64,000 nucleotides of DNA from Cepaea nemoralis (lineage: Eukaryota; Mollusca; Gastropoda; Stylommatophora; Helicidae). A program made the position numbers and the translations under genes. The stretch covers positions 183,943 through 247,942 of the forward strand of contig JACEFZ010001360.1 of the NCBI GenBank assembly GCA_014155875.1. Direction: 5' to 3'. The notes beneath the pieces were generated by a model, which did not search any database, was not told the DNA's origin, and saw only the letters and a list, made by a program, of their open reading frames with translations. Positions 9,060 to 20,130 of the stretch are shown here, piece after piece; positions within the stretch are counted from its first letter, which is position 1; each line of letters starts with the position of its first letter.

Positions 9060-12000
9060 CTGAAATGTGTAAAACAAAAAAAGCAAATGAGAGCACTAAT
9101 ATTAATAGCTTCTTTAGTCGCATAGGCCTACTAGTTTATCCACTCTATGGGCAGAAACTGTTCAGCTGCACAACCTGGCATTTCTTCTGGTCAGTTCTTT
9201 TACAAATGAGAGTAGCCAGTAACAACAACTGTCAGCAGTAAAGTATTTAAAACTTCTTAGGCATTTACACATCACCATTTCCACCCCCCTTTTACACTCC
9301 CCTCATTTTTGGGCCCCTTAAGCAATATCAGGCAGCATTAGTTAATAAGCTTTAATGTTGCTAAGTTTGTAAACAGTTTTCTTTCCTTAGTCTTTAGCAT
9401 CTTTTCTTGATATTTTAAATTAAAGGTGTCATTATAAAAAAAGAGAGGTTTCAGCTTCAACAGGCGAGAAACTGCACAATACCAGTACTGCATTGTTCTA
9501 ATGTCAGCAACATGATTGTTGAATGACTAATGTGTATACAGTAAAACACAGGGCTGCTGATATCATGAAATTCTTCCCCAAAATATTAATTGAGATCCTT
9601 TAATATCCATTAATAAGTGTACACCAGCTGTGTCAATACTCCAGATTACAGAAAGGAAAATTCCCAAACACATGCCAACTGGGTCACAGGTTCAAAAGAA
9701 CTAAAACTTCTTGTCAGATTTCTGTAACATGATCAGTAAGTGTCAGTGTAATTGAGCTAGCATAGCTGCTCCTCTTGAACATAACACACTGTTATTAATC
9801 TCAGCAAAAGAATGATTTTAGCTTACCTTCATTCTCACTAAATAAATTAAGTTCTACTTTCTCTTCAGCTGTAATTGCCTGGTTCACACAGTCAGCACTG
9901 ATATTTCCACAGGGCACCTAAATCAACAGGACAGAATTTAAAAATATAGAAACTAGGAACCATAAACAAATTTTTTTTAAAAATTCTATAATTATGTATG
10001 CTCCTCTATAAAGGAAACTGTTCTTTCTTTTCATTTAAGATATCCAGTAATTTTATATCTTCTTCGTTCAGTTACTTCATCACTATTAATTTGTCAAATT
10101 CTTTTATATATCTGATGTTTTTATACATCTTATTGTATATGTATGGGATGCTGGGCATGAATATATGCTACAGGCTGGCACAGATTGACGAATCAACATG
10201 TTTCAGAATGTTGGAGAATATTTATGGTAGTAACAAACAGGCCCACCAGTAAGGACATGGGTGCATTCACAATAAGTGCACTACAGAAACTAAGTATATC
10301 TGCACTCAGTTATGTGTTGGTTATCTATACCCATATGAACAATGTCTTATTGTTCATAATTGCCAATTAGTATAGAGAGAAGACACTTTTATCTTGAGCA
10401 AAATGTATCACTTGTACTATGTTGAGTTTGTGTTCATGGACTATACTCTCAATAGAATCTATCCATCTGATTCCTGGTTTTCCTCTAGCTCTCTAGTCAG
10501 AGCTTCTTCAGTTATAGGCAAACAATTGTTGCTGATTGGGTTTCATTCACTCAAGATGTCCAAACCATTGTAATCGTTGTTTCTCTATAAATTTGATGAA
10601 CATTTGCTGATGTCATTTGACCCCATTTGGGTGTTCTAGAGTGCTATGCTGTTCATAGTAGATATTTATTCAATCTAATTTTTTTTCTAAAGGGTGCACT
10701 TATGGAACAAAGAGCAGCTGACAAAAATTAAGAAATCTGTTATGTGATTATGTAGAGACTGAATGGACCAAGTTTTAATACAACTTTCCTATGAACTAAT
10801 GAATGAATAGAATCATTCAGATTTACTTTCTGCAAATTAAAAACAATGGAGTCAACAATAGAAATATGAGTCTCAAAGACTGTATGGTTAGTGCAAGAGA
10901 AGTGCATGTGTTTACTGAATACATTACCTCAGCATTATCAATGTAAATGGAAGGTCCATGATCAAGACAGTCACCTGGTTCCACCTGACATGTTTCACCA
11001 CCTGGACAAATTACAGATTGTTATTACAAAGGCAGATAATTCTATGTATGGCTCTGTGATGCTACTGACCAAAAGCAAACTGTTTGTACTTTAATTACAA
11101 ACAGCAGTTATGTTTCTATGTTCTTCTCGTGCTGAAATTTTGTTTCTGTTGTTAATATCGTTTTTTCATTATTCAAGGAAAAAAGAAACAAGATGAAGAT
11201 TGCTGAAACATGAAATTAGATTGATATTATACAAGCTTGCAAAAATTATATTTTCCAATAACTGTAAACTGTTATTATATTATTAACTAAGCAACTTTAT
11301 GCGTTCTCTTTAACCTAGCACACACATAGAGATATAGCCATAATATTCTTTAGACATTGCTTTCTTCAATGCTAGATAATCATGGATTTTCTTGTTATAG
11401 CCATATAAGAATAAATTGTACAAACTGGGCCAATCATTCAAAGGACATAAAAATTAAAGTATTGGCCACACATTTACAAACACAAACTTACAAAGTATGT
11501 CTTTCATAGAAATATTTGAGGCCACATCCTTGCATATGACTGCATTTTCATCACCGACAGCTGTTTCCTTTGAGCAGTTTCTCTCAGGATGTTCCTAGGT
11601 GACAAAATTAACAGATGAAACAAAATGTACAGTTGGAGGATCCAGTTTTGGTTATAATACATTTAGTAGTTGAACAAGACTCCAACTGCTGAAGATATGT
11701 GACACAGCTAAATATGCTGTAATCGGTAAAGTCATGTGATACAGCTAGATATATCATACACTGGCATGAAGTGAAACAAAGTGCTCTATAACAACTGAAT
11801 ATATGAGTCAATAAACCAAGTCACTTTTTGTCTATTAGTTCCATCAAAACATCACTTGAAGGAGCAAATATGTATTGTGTCAAGAGCTGCACTTCATTTC
11901 CATAATTTTTGTGTGCAGAAGTACTACACCAAAACTACATTCCTGGATATTTACAATGATTTACATAATTTATTCCATACATTATATACTATATATATAT

Positions 12001-15000
12001 AAACTATACATATGAAAATATATCCTGGTCTACTTATTATAACCAGTGCTGTGGCTTAGGGAATATTGAAACACAAATTTAACAATTATCCAACATAACA
12101 AGTTGAGGGTTCAAAATATGCCGTGAGTGAATTTTAAAAAGACTGCATTGCATAATTTTCAATGGTATGAGGCGTCAGCCATTCAAAAAGCAATGGCTAA
12201 CTACTGAACTAAAATTAAATTACATCCTGTAAAGGACATGCAACTACTTAATATACTTCATACACGTAATATATACATAAAACAATCCCGACAAAGAATA
12301 TCAAAGATTAGACAAATGAGGAAGCTAAAGAGAAGTTGCAATAGAATCACGGGAGCAAAGATTAATCCCTGAAGATGGTTTAGTATCAGAACCTACATAG
12401 AAAGAACCATCAAGAATATGTTTTGACATCATAAAATGGCAAATAATGGAAAGAACAATCCTGGCATGTTAAAATACTAAATACGTGCAGGATAAGACTT
12501 CAGTCAATAAAAACACATCATAGACAAATTAGAGAGCTTTTTGCATTGCTAGCCATCAATTGTCAGTCAATAAAAACAAATCATAGACAGATTAGAGAGC
12601 TTGTTGCATTGCTTGACATCAATTGGCAACTTAAAAATCATAACACTCAGAAACCGTTATCCACATTCACACTACATCAAATCTGTGAATGTTCTGAAAT
12701 TTAAACAAAACCAAACCTCACTTCATAAGTTGGCTCCTGTTTTATTTCATCATTCTGGTGTGCACAGTTACCACCACAATTATCTGCAGCCTGAGAGGAA
12801 AAGATGTATGAACATGTCAGTTCACAAATGGTCGTTGAATATGTCCATGTGGTGTGCATAGTCTAATGTCTATCCCTAGGCGGATGATGTCTCTTTTCCT
12901 AAATCACTTGCCATTCAGTGTAGAGGTGTGTTCTAGAGCCAGATGTGTGCGCGCATGCGTGCGTATGTTTGAGTGCATGCGTGTGTGTCCCTGGGTTACA
13001 TTATAGTTGTGTATAGCTGATATTATGTACCCATCATTTTCTTGGTTTTCTATTGACTATATATTCAAATATGTTTTGGCTCTTATCAGTAAGAATACAT
13101 AGAAGTCTAATTTTGTTCTACAATTTCTATAGCCTACTCATTTGAGTATACAATACAATGTATGAACTAATGATGAACCATCCAAAGATAACATAATATG
13201 TGATGATACACCTGATGAACTAATTATAACCCACCCATCCATCATGTGCCATGCTGATAAGGTGGGCGGTCATGTTTTGCCATCTCACTCGATCACCAAA
13301 GTCGTGGATCAGCTCCGTGTTTCTGTCTCGACCATAGACAATATTTAAGAGAAACGGGTTTAATTGAAGTGAAATTAAATAAACCACCCTGTCCTAGTTA
13401 TTAAAACTAATGGTTCCTGACAGCTCTTAGATAACCTTCTTCTGTCCCAGTTATTATTCCACTCTTCCAGGCAGATTTCAATGGAGGGAGAAGATGCTGG
13501 ATGGGTTCACAAAGTGACATGGAAGACAATCAGTGGCTCAGCTTATCAAGAATACAAATAACAAATGTTTGTGGAGGAACATTTCTGCCTGTGCTACTTG
13601 GCACAGCACAAGATGATGAAATAGTCATTCAATAGTTTAAAGTAACTACTTCTTGAGGCAAACAAAAAAGAACAATTATGTTTATGGAGTAACCAATGAA
13701 CTTGGTACGGAAAGAGCTAAACTTTGTAAACTGGTTTCTATACAATGTATCTTTAGCTCTTGGAATTTATACATACCTCCCATGGGGATTCCTCTTTTAT
13801 TCCCATCTCTGGAGAATGACTTGCTTGACTGTATCCTAGTGGCATCATAAGAGTATCTGAGGCATTGGCGATTTGTAACGTTGAAAATAACATAACAGAA
13901 TCTTTCTTTTAATAATATTATTGTGTGCTCTCACACACATGCACTGTTAACATAAGCACACATACAAGTTCTTACATACAATTCATATAAGCAGATACAA
14001 AAAAGACACATACAAAAACTCACATACAGTTCACTGTTGAACACAATACAGAGACATACATGGGAGTAGAATGCAAGCAAATACAGCTCACACACACACA
14101 CACCAAGCATTACCAAAACACACATTAGTAAAGAAGAATATAAGTGAGAACAGCAGGGCAGATGGAACTGGGTCTTAGCTCATGGGCTATTCAGAGCTAA
14201 AATGAAGCCATCATGGAGGAATGTGATGCCGCCCATTATATATCAGTGGACGCAATGAATGAACATTACGATACATTAATGGTGAATTAATATATATAAT
14301 AATGTACAGAATACACTTAGCTGGTACTTATACATAACAGTAAATAAAGAGGATTTACACAAAGACACAAGATCGACTTCATTGCACTGGATTTAACCCA
14401 CATAGCTGGGCATCTTTGCCCAGAGTGACCTGCCAAAAGCATGAATTCCGAGGTTCAGCAATGACCCCCTGTAAATATTCATAAGTAAACTACAGTATCC
14501 TTTTCTGTGCACTGAGGTGTGTTGGGTATATGGTGTTATTTTTATAGACCAATCAACACTCAATAAGTGATGTGGTTAATATCATGTAGGTCACCTTTAC
14601 ATCCCCAAACAATTTCTTGTACCAAGTTTAGGTTGGATCAATCTGGAAGTACAGGTCAAATTTTAAAAAAATTATTTGTGTACCAGGTGAGCTTAACTTA
14701 ACATAGAACCAGTTTTGCTGTATGGCAGTGAATCTTGGAATATAAATGAACAAATTAAGAAGAAATTAGAAGCAACAGAGATGTGGTTCCTGAGACGAAT
14801 GTTGCAAATTCCTTGGACTGCCAGATTAATTAGCAATGATTGCCTGAAACAGGCTAATGAAACTAGAACATTATATACAACAATAAGAAAGAGACAAACA
14901 GCTTTCTTTGGTCATGTGATAAGAACAGACACTGGAGAACTTTGTGATGACTGGAAAGATCGACTGGATGAGACGCAGAGGCAGACCAAGAGAAATGATG

Positions 15001-16303
15001 CTGGATGGATTAAGATGGTAGCATGGAGGAATATCATCAGCAGAGTTGATCCAGAAGACCACAGACCGAGATTTGTGGAGAGCCATGAACGCCCATGCTA
15101 GCTGACAGGGCACATGATGATGATGTGTGCTTACAGTTTAGTATAGTATTTGATGATACTGAAGTTCCACAAAATAAGTGGACTACTAAGTTTGTCATAC
15201 TTACGATTCAAATCAGCAGCATCATCCTCTGTTTTCTCAAGTATACTTTCCAGCTGCTCATGTACTTGTTTCATATGAACATCTTGATCCTCCGTTTTCA
15301 CAAGCTTACTTTTGAGCTGTTCATGTACTCTTTTCAATTGAGCATTATCATCCTCTGCTTTCTCAAGTTTATTTTTCAGCTGTTCATTTACTTGTTTCAA
15401 ATATGCATCTCCATTCTCCATTTTTACAAGCAAACTTTCAAGCCGTTTATTTATTGAAGCCATGTTAATGTTTTCCTCCTGTGCTGCAATGAGTTTTCCT
15501 TCTAAGGTCTTCACTTGCTGCTCTAAACGTTGCACCAATTTTAATAAGTTAAAAGTGTCTCTACAAGCTTCTGACAAAGATGCATATCTATTTTTCCACT
15601 TAGTAGCTGACTCAGTCTTCCTCTTGATCTTTTCATTGTATCTTTTCAAAGAAAAATTTCCCTTTTCTGCCTTTGAGAGCTTTTTAAATTTTTTACACTG
15701 TTGATGTAAATGTTTGTTCTTCTGCAACATATTTGTAATAGTACGCTGTTTGTTGACACAACTTGCGCAGTAACTTTTAAGCTTCCTTGGTGATGGCAAC
15801 TCACAAGTCATCAAACAAGATGGAGAATTAATTGTTGTGGAATTCTGCACTGCCTGCATGAGTGTTGATGTTACTGGGATATCTGCTTCCAGCAGCATTT
15901 CTGATGTTGGTGATGAAGACGGTTCAGGATGCCTTGATGGTGATGGAATTGATGTTTGTTCTGGCTGTGAAGAGGCAGGCTCAGCAGGGAAACTCTTGAA
16001 TGGGATACGAAGTGGTTCAAGGAAGAGTCTAATAAGTGATGGCCATTCTGAAACTAAATTTAATTTTTTGTGTAAAATTATTTTCTTAAATCTATACAAA
16101 AAAGTTTTAACACTTCCCTCAACTATATCCTTGCTGGGATCATTTGCCTGCACAATGGCTCTCACTTCTTTAGCAACATCCGCTACAGTACGACCATCCA
16201 CCATCAACAGCCGAGCAATGTAGCCTTTATGTATGGGATATTCAGCTTCGAACATTGACAGATGTGCTCTCAGATGATCAAGATTCCTTTTTGGTTTTGT
16301 CAT
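8971..16303 (-). CDS. Seven-exon coiled-coil protein gene (intact model, function unknown)
   Basis: I assembled seven exons on the minus strand: 16303-15205, 13835-13777, 12790-12722, 11594-11492, 11001-10928, 9917-9827 and 9059-8971. Every junction has a GT donor and AG acceptor and the phases match. The total is 1584 nt, or 527 residues plus stop. The protein has a conserved N-terminal region (1-95), a Ser/Pro-rich linker (about 100-160), a CASC cysteine pair (about 180) and a long coiled coil (about 190-365). A charged, cysteine-containing tail follows, with two SUMO-type motifs (IKEE and IKQE). Exon order, phases and splice sites are shared with the copy at 42798-61302, which supports a real gene. 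I recognise no enzyme fold and no DNA-binding fold. A scaffold or nuclear regulatory role would be guesswork. Introns carry LINE fragments at 10380-10660, 13236-13333 and 14700-15125. Confidence 0.7.
9827..9917 (-). CDS. Exon 6 (acidic)
   Basis: 91 nt, acceptor GATTTAG|GTGCC, donor GAATGAAG|GTAAGC. Encodes VPCGNISADCVNQAI and ends in an acidic stretch (NLFSENE). The paralogous exon 43161-43254 is one codon longer with the same phase. Confidence 0.65.
10380..10660 (-). pseudogene. LINE C-terminal fragment in intron 5
   Basis: The minus strand reads FIKFIEKQRLQWFGHLE, then RARGKPGIRWIDSIESI and VIHFAQDKSVF. This is the C-terminal WFGH...RW signature that follows the RT domain in several LINE groups. 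It has stops. The same fragment sits at the matching place in copy 2 (about 43690-43870), so it was inserted before the segment duplicated. Confidence 0.6.
10928..11001 (-). CDS. Exon 5 (cysteine-containing)
   Basis: 74 nt, acceptor TGTCCAG|GTGG, donor GCTGAG|GTAATG. Encodes CGETCQVEPGDCLDHGP and ends YIDNAE. The paralogous exon 44165-44241 is one codon longer and keeps the three cysteines and the YIDNAE end, which suggests past selection on the protein. Confidence 0.65.
11492..11594 (-). CDS. Exon 4
   Basis: 103 nt, acceptor CACCTAG|GAACA, donor CTTT|GTAAGT. Encodes EHPERNCSKETAVGDEN and on. Paralogous exon 53427-53514 is 15 nt shorter, so the frame is kept, with both splice sites conserved. 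Confidence 0.65.
12501..12622. repeat. Tandem duplication, 63-bp unit x2
   Basis: Units 12501-12563 and 12564-12622 both begin CAGTCAATAAAAACA and contain TTAGAGAGCTT. The paralogous position near 54350-54420 has only one unit, so the duplication is specific to copy 1. Confidence 0.8.
12722..12790 (-). CDS. Exon 3 (SUMO-type motif)
   Basis: 69 nt, phase 0 at both ends, acceptor CTCTCAG|GCTGC, donor TATGAA|GTGAGG. Encodes 23 residues including DEIKQEPTYE, a second consensus SUMO-type site. The donor is destroyed in the second gene copy. Being symmetric, the exon could be skipped without a frameshift. Confidence 0.65.
13236..13333 (-). mobile_element. Short type C LINE 3' fragment
   Basis: It matches the type C 3' end at 17231-17330 (CCATCATGTGCCATGC through CTGTCTCGACC). 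The matching place in copy 2 (57690-57710, CCCATCCATAGACAATA) lacks it, giving a clear empty site. A short repeat (CCAT) flanks the insert. Confidence 0.7.
13777..13835 (-). CDS. Exon 2 (SUMO-type motif)
   Basis: 59 nt, acceptor CACTAG|GATAC, donor GGGAG|GTATGT. It joins the single base left by exon 1 to give RYSQASHSPEMGIKEESPWE, which contains the consensus IKEE. The paralogous exon at 58154-58212 has the same length, phase and splice sites. Confidence 0.7.
14700..15125 (+). pseudogene. Type C LINE C-terminal fragment in intron 1
   Basis: Plus-strand ORF 14715-15101 encodes MLYGSESWNINEQIKKKLEA and later RQTAFFGHVI and WRNIISRVD. This is the C-terminal part of an RTE-like RT ORF. It ends in a GATGATGATG tail at 15115-15124. 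It is 5'-truncated and antisense to the host gene. Confidence 0.75.
15205..16303 (-). CDS. Exon 1: N-terminal region and coiled coil
   Basis: The exon is 1099 nt (366 codons plus one base). It starts at the first ATG (TACCATGACAAAACC on the minus strand) and ends at a strong donor, C|GTAAGTATG. The N-terminal region contains KGYIARLLMVDGRTVADVAKE. A low-complexity Ser/Pro stretch follows, then basic helix (KKFKKLSKAEKGNFSLKRY) and a heptad coiled coil. Near the end lie three 21-residue repeats of the form xEDxxxxxKxVxEQLxxxLxK, which is exactly three heptads each. Compared with exon 1 of the other copy (60212-61302), this one is uninterrupted. Confidence 0.8.
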
Positions 16304-16309
16304 GGTAAA

Positions 16310-16930
16310 TCTAATGAGAAATTGAAATAATGAAATATGAAATAAAAGCTAAAATTTAGTAAAACATAGTAGCAAATTTACAGAATGTAAATAGTAAATG
16401 CATCTTTAGTACATTATTTAACAATGAAAAAATTGAGCTGGCGAGACGGTTCAAAAATCCTCTTCCAATCTACCTTCTGGGTTGTCAGGTAAAAATGCAT
16501 CCAAAAGACAACATAATAATCAGAAAGGCAAGAATAAAAGCTAAACTGGTTGCAGATTCCAATAATATACTTTTAATTTAAACTATTATTCATGAAATTT
16601 ACAATTAACTTATAATATGTAACAAGAGTATATGCAGATTCAGATTACAACAAAGTTTAGTTAGTTGGTTGGTTAGTCACGACTCCTGGATCTGTTTAAA
16701 ATAATGACAAACTAATTTGATGAAAAATTACAGCAACAAGATCAAATTAACTAGAGAAATTACTTATTAATATAAATATTATATTGCTACACTGTTTAAC
16801 TATGTTTTTATTCTAAATCTAAATCTCCAGTGTTTTAATAGAAACAGACAATGGTCCGATATGCAGGGCTGCTGCCATTGTCACAATGGTTGTGAATTTT
16901 TGCAGATTTTAAGTATCCTGTATGAAACCA
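16310..16930. other. Upstream region of the coiled-coil gene, no feature seen
   Basis: AT-rich sequence directly 5' of the gene start at 16303. I see no convincing TATA box, initiator, upstream exon or repeat family member here. Confidence 0.3.
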
Positions 16931-17077
16931 CCAGCTTGGCATTAGATGTTTCTCAGCTTGTCCATGTTTCACATGCATACAACAATATGGGTTCCATGTA
17001 GCACTTCACAACTCTTTTCCTCACTGCAGTTGACAATTTTTTGTTGATAGGTTTAAGTTTAAGTAAGTAATAATACT
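16930..17077 (-). mobile_element. Type C LINE fragment
   Basis: It resembles the reverse strand of 17590-17710 (the stretch of CATGTTTCACATGCATACAA). Its outer end, GTTTAAGTAAGTAATAATA, is the same as that of the type C piece ending near 25585, so both copies share one truncation point. The last 12 bases are the target duplication of the next element. Confidence 0.55.
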
Positions 17078-17218
17078 TCTTCTTCTGCGTTCATCCACAT
17101 TTTTTTTTCCGGATGTGACTGCGTTGTGCCTGTTTACAGCAGAGCTGCGTTCTTGCGCCGTTAGGCCAACACATCCAACTTCTGCAGGGCAATTTTTGAC
17201 CGGGTTAGCCTTCCCGGG
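17078..17218 (-). mobile_element. 5'-truncated type A LINE 3' end
   Basis: This 141-bp insert matches the last part of the type A 3' UTR (about 23705-23842), including TGTTTACAGCAGAGCTGCG and the GAA tail. It is flanked by the 12-bp direct repeat AGTAATAATACT (17066-17077 and 17219-17230). It shows that the region downstream of the type A ORF is part of the mobile unit. Confidence 0.8.
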
Positions 17219-17230
17219 AGTAATAATACT

Positions 17231-18330
17231 AATCCATCCATCATGTGCCATGCCAATAAGCATGAGCGGTCATGTTTTGCCATCTCACTCGATCACCAGA
17301 GTCATGGATCAGCTCCATGTTTCTGTCTCGACCATGCCACCTGGCCAAGCCATCAAGGTATTTACTTCTCGGTCTTCCCCTTAATCTCTTCCCTTCGATA
17401 TTGCCAGTTGTCACCAAGTTCTCCAATTCATTTCTTCTCATAATATGCCCACACATTTTTTACTGTCTACGTCTGTCTCCAATCAGTTTACGGTCTCCAT
17501 TTGTTTCTTGAAGGACTTGTTTATTGGTTTTTCTGTCTGTCCATGTTATTCTTTGCATTTTTCTCAGAAACTACATCTCCACAGTCATCAGATGTTTTTC
17601 AGCTTGTCTGCTCATTGTCCACGCTTCACATCCATACAAAAGTACAGGTTCTATGTAGCACTTTAATTAACACTCTTTTTCTCGTTTCAATTGATATCTT
17701 TTTATTGGTCAGCATGTTTTTTCATCTTGCAAAAGGCTACCTTTGCAATGGCAATTCTTGTTCTAATTTCTTCCAGGCATCTCCCATCAGATGTTATAAC
17801 TGTTCCAAGATAACTGTACCGATTCACTTGTTTAAGAATACGCCCATTTATTTGTATATCACATTGTGGTATTTCGTTCTTCCTGGTGACGACCATATCT
17901 GTGTCTTCTTACAATTTAATTCTAACCCTAGTTGTTGAAAGTATCATAAGTATTCTGCCCACCTTGCTAGTCTTTGTTAAAATTTCTTCAGTCATCCATG
18001 TCTTACGACCCACTTTCTTTAATTTTGGAATAGTTTTTTCTGCAGCACAACTGATTGAATTCTTCAACATTTCCCATTGATCATCCACATCTTGAAATAT
18101 GATCTCTAGATCGGACAATATAATAATATATCAAATTTATTCTTTACTTCTATGTTAAAATAATCTTGTATTTCTTTGTCAGTTTTCAATTTGCACAAAT
18201 CATATTTAGGGTTTCCTGTTGTATATTTGACTTTCTTTCCAGGTGTTTCCTACAACTATTTCTTGTTCTTTTGCCCATTCTACAAGTCTGTATCCTCTTT
18301 CGTTTCGCTCTCCCAAAACATAATACTAAT
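17231..18330 (-). pseudogene. Type C LINE, internally deleted
   Basis: The 3' end (near 17231) encodes the C-terminus (EGKRLRGRPRSKYLDGLARW in 17241-17456). Further up come the YLGTVITSDGRCLEE box (17702-17896) and KKTQ. At about 17940-17975 the sequence jumps to the linker upstream of RT (SDLEIIFQDVDDQWEML, 17909-18118), so the RT core is missing. The tail is CATC repeats on the plus strand. Inactive. Confidence 0.7.
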
Positions 18331-18572
18331 AGTAATTAATAAAGTAAAGTATATCTTTTGGCATCAAGTTGCCTCTTTGACTTTGCCTCTGTAACACTTT
18401 TTTTAATCGAAGTGACTATTCACACCCCGACTATGTATAAATTGTTCCTGTATTCATAATGGAACTTTCCCAGCTGGTTATGTGATTTGCCAAGTCACGT
18501 GACTTAATGTATGTGATGTCATCGGCACATGTGAGTGGCTATATTATACATTTTTGTTGATTCCAAATTGTA

Positions 18573-18644
18573 TCCTCAATAGCATAGTGGTAAGTGTCTC
18601 CACCTGATCCGCGGGAGCTTGAGGTTCAATTCCCTGCCGGACAC
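18573..18644 (+). pseudogene. tRNA-like sequence (tRNA-Asp-related, degraded)
   Basis: A 72-bp stretch opens TCCTCAATAGCATAGTGG (A box), has a CCTGATCCGCGGGAG anticodon-arm-like part and GGTTCAATTCC (B box). The overall pattern recalls tRNA-Asp, but the acceptor ends do not pair and the anticodon position reads GAT. It is either a tRNA pseudogene or the head of a SINE. Confidence 0.5.
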
Positions 18645-18689
18645 TGTTTTTTTTAAATTCTTCAGCAATTAATTATGTGAAAACGACTT

Positions 18690-19021
18690 TTTAATAAACA
18701 AATATTAGGAACTAAAGAAGTAAACAGGCACAGTGCAGAATGTGGCTTAGATATTAACATCCAAAAAACAAAAAAAAACTATGATAATTAGCAGTGAAAA
18801 TGAAAGGTCATCAATGAACATCACAGTAAATGGGCAGATACTAGAATAAGTAACACGTTTCTCCTATCTTGGACATATAATAACACATGATGGCAGAAGT
18901 GAAATGGAAATCAAAAAGAGAATAGGAATGGCCAAAAATGTTTTCAACGGCATGAAATCAGTATTAACATCTAGAGAGATTAATAACGCATTAAAAATGA
19001 GAATTGTCAAATGCTACGTAT
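18690..19021 (+). pseudogene. RTE-like RT fragment, left half (interrupted)
   Basis: The plus strand encodes FSYLGHIITHDGRSEMEIKK through MRIVKCYV, the YLG box and the region after it in an RTE-like RT. An upstream frame contains a stop. The sequence resumes at 23856 after the type A element. The joined reading KCYV then STLLYGAEAWTL makes sense. Confidence 0.75.
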
Positions 19022-19106
19022 CCCCTCTGCCGTGCGTCCACCTTGACGAGGTAGAGGGGCTTGAGCGTTCCAATGACCCCAAGAGCTATGCCGACGGTAG
19101 CACAGC
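19022..19106 (+). ncRNA. Candidate HDV-like self-cleaving ribozyme at LINE 5' end (copy 1)
   Basis: The first seven element bases, CCCCTCT (19022-19028), pair with AGAGGGG (19053-19059). A 3-bp stem ACC/GGT (19040-19042 with 19050-19052) closes the 7-nt loop TTGACGA and abuts P1'. GCCGTGC (19029-19035) can pair with GCACAGC (19100-19106) with one C-A mismatch. This is the P1-P2-P3 order of HDV-like ribozymes, known at the 5' ends of R2 and trypanosomatid L1Tc elements, where cleavage frees the exact 5' end. P4 and the active-site C are uncertain. Confidence 0.5.
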
Positions 19107-19298
19107 TACTGGTAGGGTCACCCATGTCGGACAGGTCAAGGGAGAGGGACCAGACGAAGAGACGTACAAACCTGCTGCCTTGTAGGTAGACTGGGGACAG
19201 TCAACGGCTAGGGAAAGCATCCCGAACAAATGCTTGTCGAAATCGGATGTACTGAGCCAATGGCTTGACAAAGAAGTGCAACGTAACTTTATCATTTC

Positions 19299-20130
19299 AT
19301 GATGCCACAGATGAAAATTAATCGTTATGGTGCTAATCCCGTGAAGTCCCATCAGGCGGTGATAGTGCCGGGCCCCCTGCCTCGAGGGGGTCCACCCATG
19401 ACTACTGGTGGTCACCTTCCCCTGTGTTGTGGAGTCAAGGCACAGAGGAGTAGGTTAAGAGCTATTGACCAAACACCCCGGACACTCAACATACTACAAT
19501 GGAATGCAGAAGGAGTTTATAACAAGAAAGCCTCCCTAACACAGCGTCTTCATAAAGATAGAATAGATGTGGCATGCATTCAAGAGACACACCTCAACGC
19601 CAATCGCACATTTTCAGTCAGGGGATATCAGGCCACACGTTTCGACCACGAAGGACACAAAGGAGGAGTTGTAATACTTACACGAAATACAATATCTTGC
19701 AGCGAAGTATCTGTGATCTCTGACAACCAAACGGAAATTATAGGTGTTGATATAATGATAAAGGACGTGAAAATAAGAATTTACAATCTGTATAGCCCGG
19801 CAGATAAGGATCTTACACTCTCAAACATGGAAATAACTGACACAAATTGCATTGTTGTTGGAGACTTTAATAGCCGTTCAGAAAGATGGGGATACCCAGA
19901 TACTGACAAAAGAGGAGATGAAGTGGAGGACTGGGAAATAGACTCAAATCTCCATCTACTCAACAAAGCGGATGACACACCGAGCTTCTACTCCAGAAGA
20001 TGGATTACCACTTCTACTCCAGACTTAGCTTTCTGCACAGGAGACATCCTCCACAAAATCGATCACCATGTGCTTGACCAATTAGCAGGTAGTGACCACA
20101 GACCAATCAAGCTTGTATGGAGTATGTTCC
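19299..20130 (+). CDS. LINE endonuclease (APE type), frameshifted from RT
   Basis: The ORF (19299-20198) contains the apurinic-endonuclease signature in order: LNILQWNAEGV, CIQETHL, IYNLYSPADK, VGDFNSRSERWG and GSDHRPIKLV. These include the Asn, Glu, Asp/Asn and final Asp-His residues used for nicking target DNA. After SDHRPIKLV the correct continuation (EYVPQEQKPLPRW) lies in another frame, so residues past about 20125 in this ORF are out of frame. The protein likely starts at or upstream of 19299, but no ORF1 product is visible. Confidence 0.8.

Noticed and set aside
13924..14110. Possible CRISPR-like or satellite array of CACA-rich repeats
   Set aside because: Low-complexity CA-rich sequence without regular unit length or spacers; and the genome is eukaryotic.
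14871..15113. Minus-strand ORF opposite the type C fragment
   Set aside because: Shadow of the plus-strand LINE coding sequence.
15095..16223. Plus-strand ORFs rich in Phe/Leu/Ile opposite exon 1
   Set aside because: Antisense shadows of the coiled-coil exon; the same shadows appear in the paralogue (60246-60464 and 60758-61066).
18573..18644. Functional tRNA gene
   Set aside because: Acceptor stem does not pair and the arms are degraded; kept only as a tRNA-like pseudogene or SINE head.
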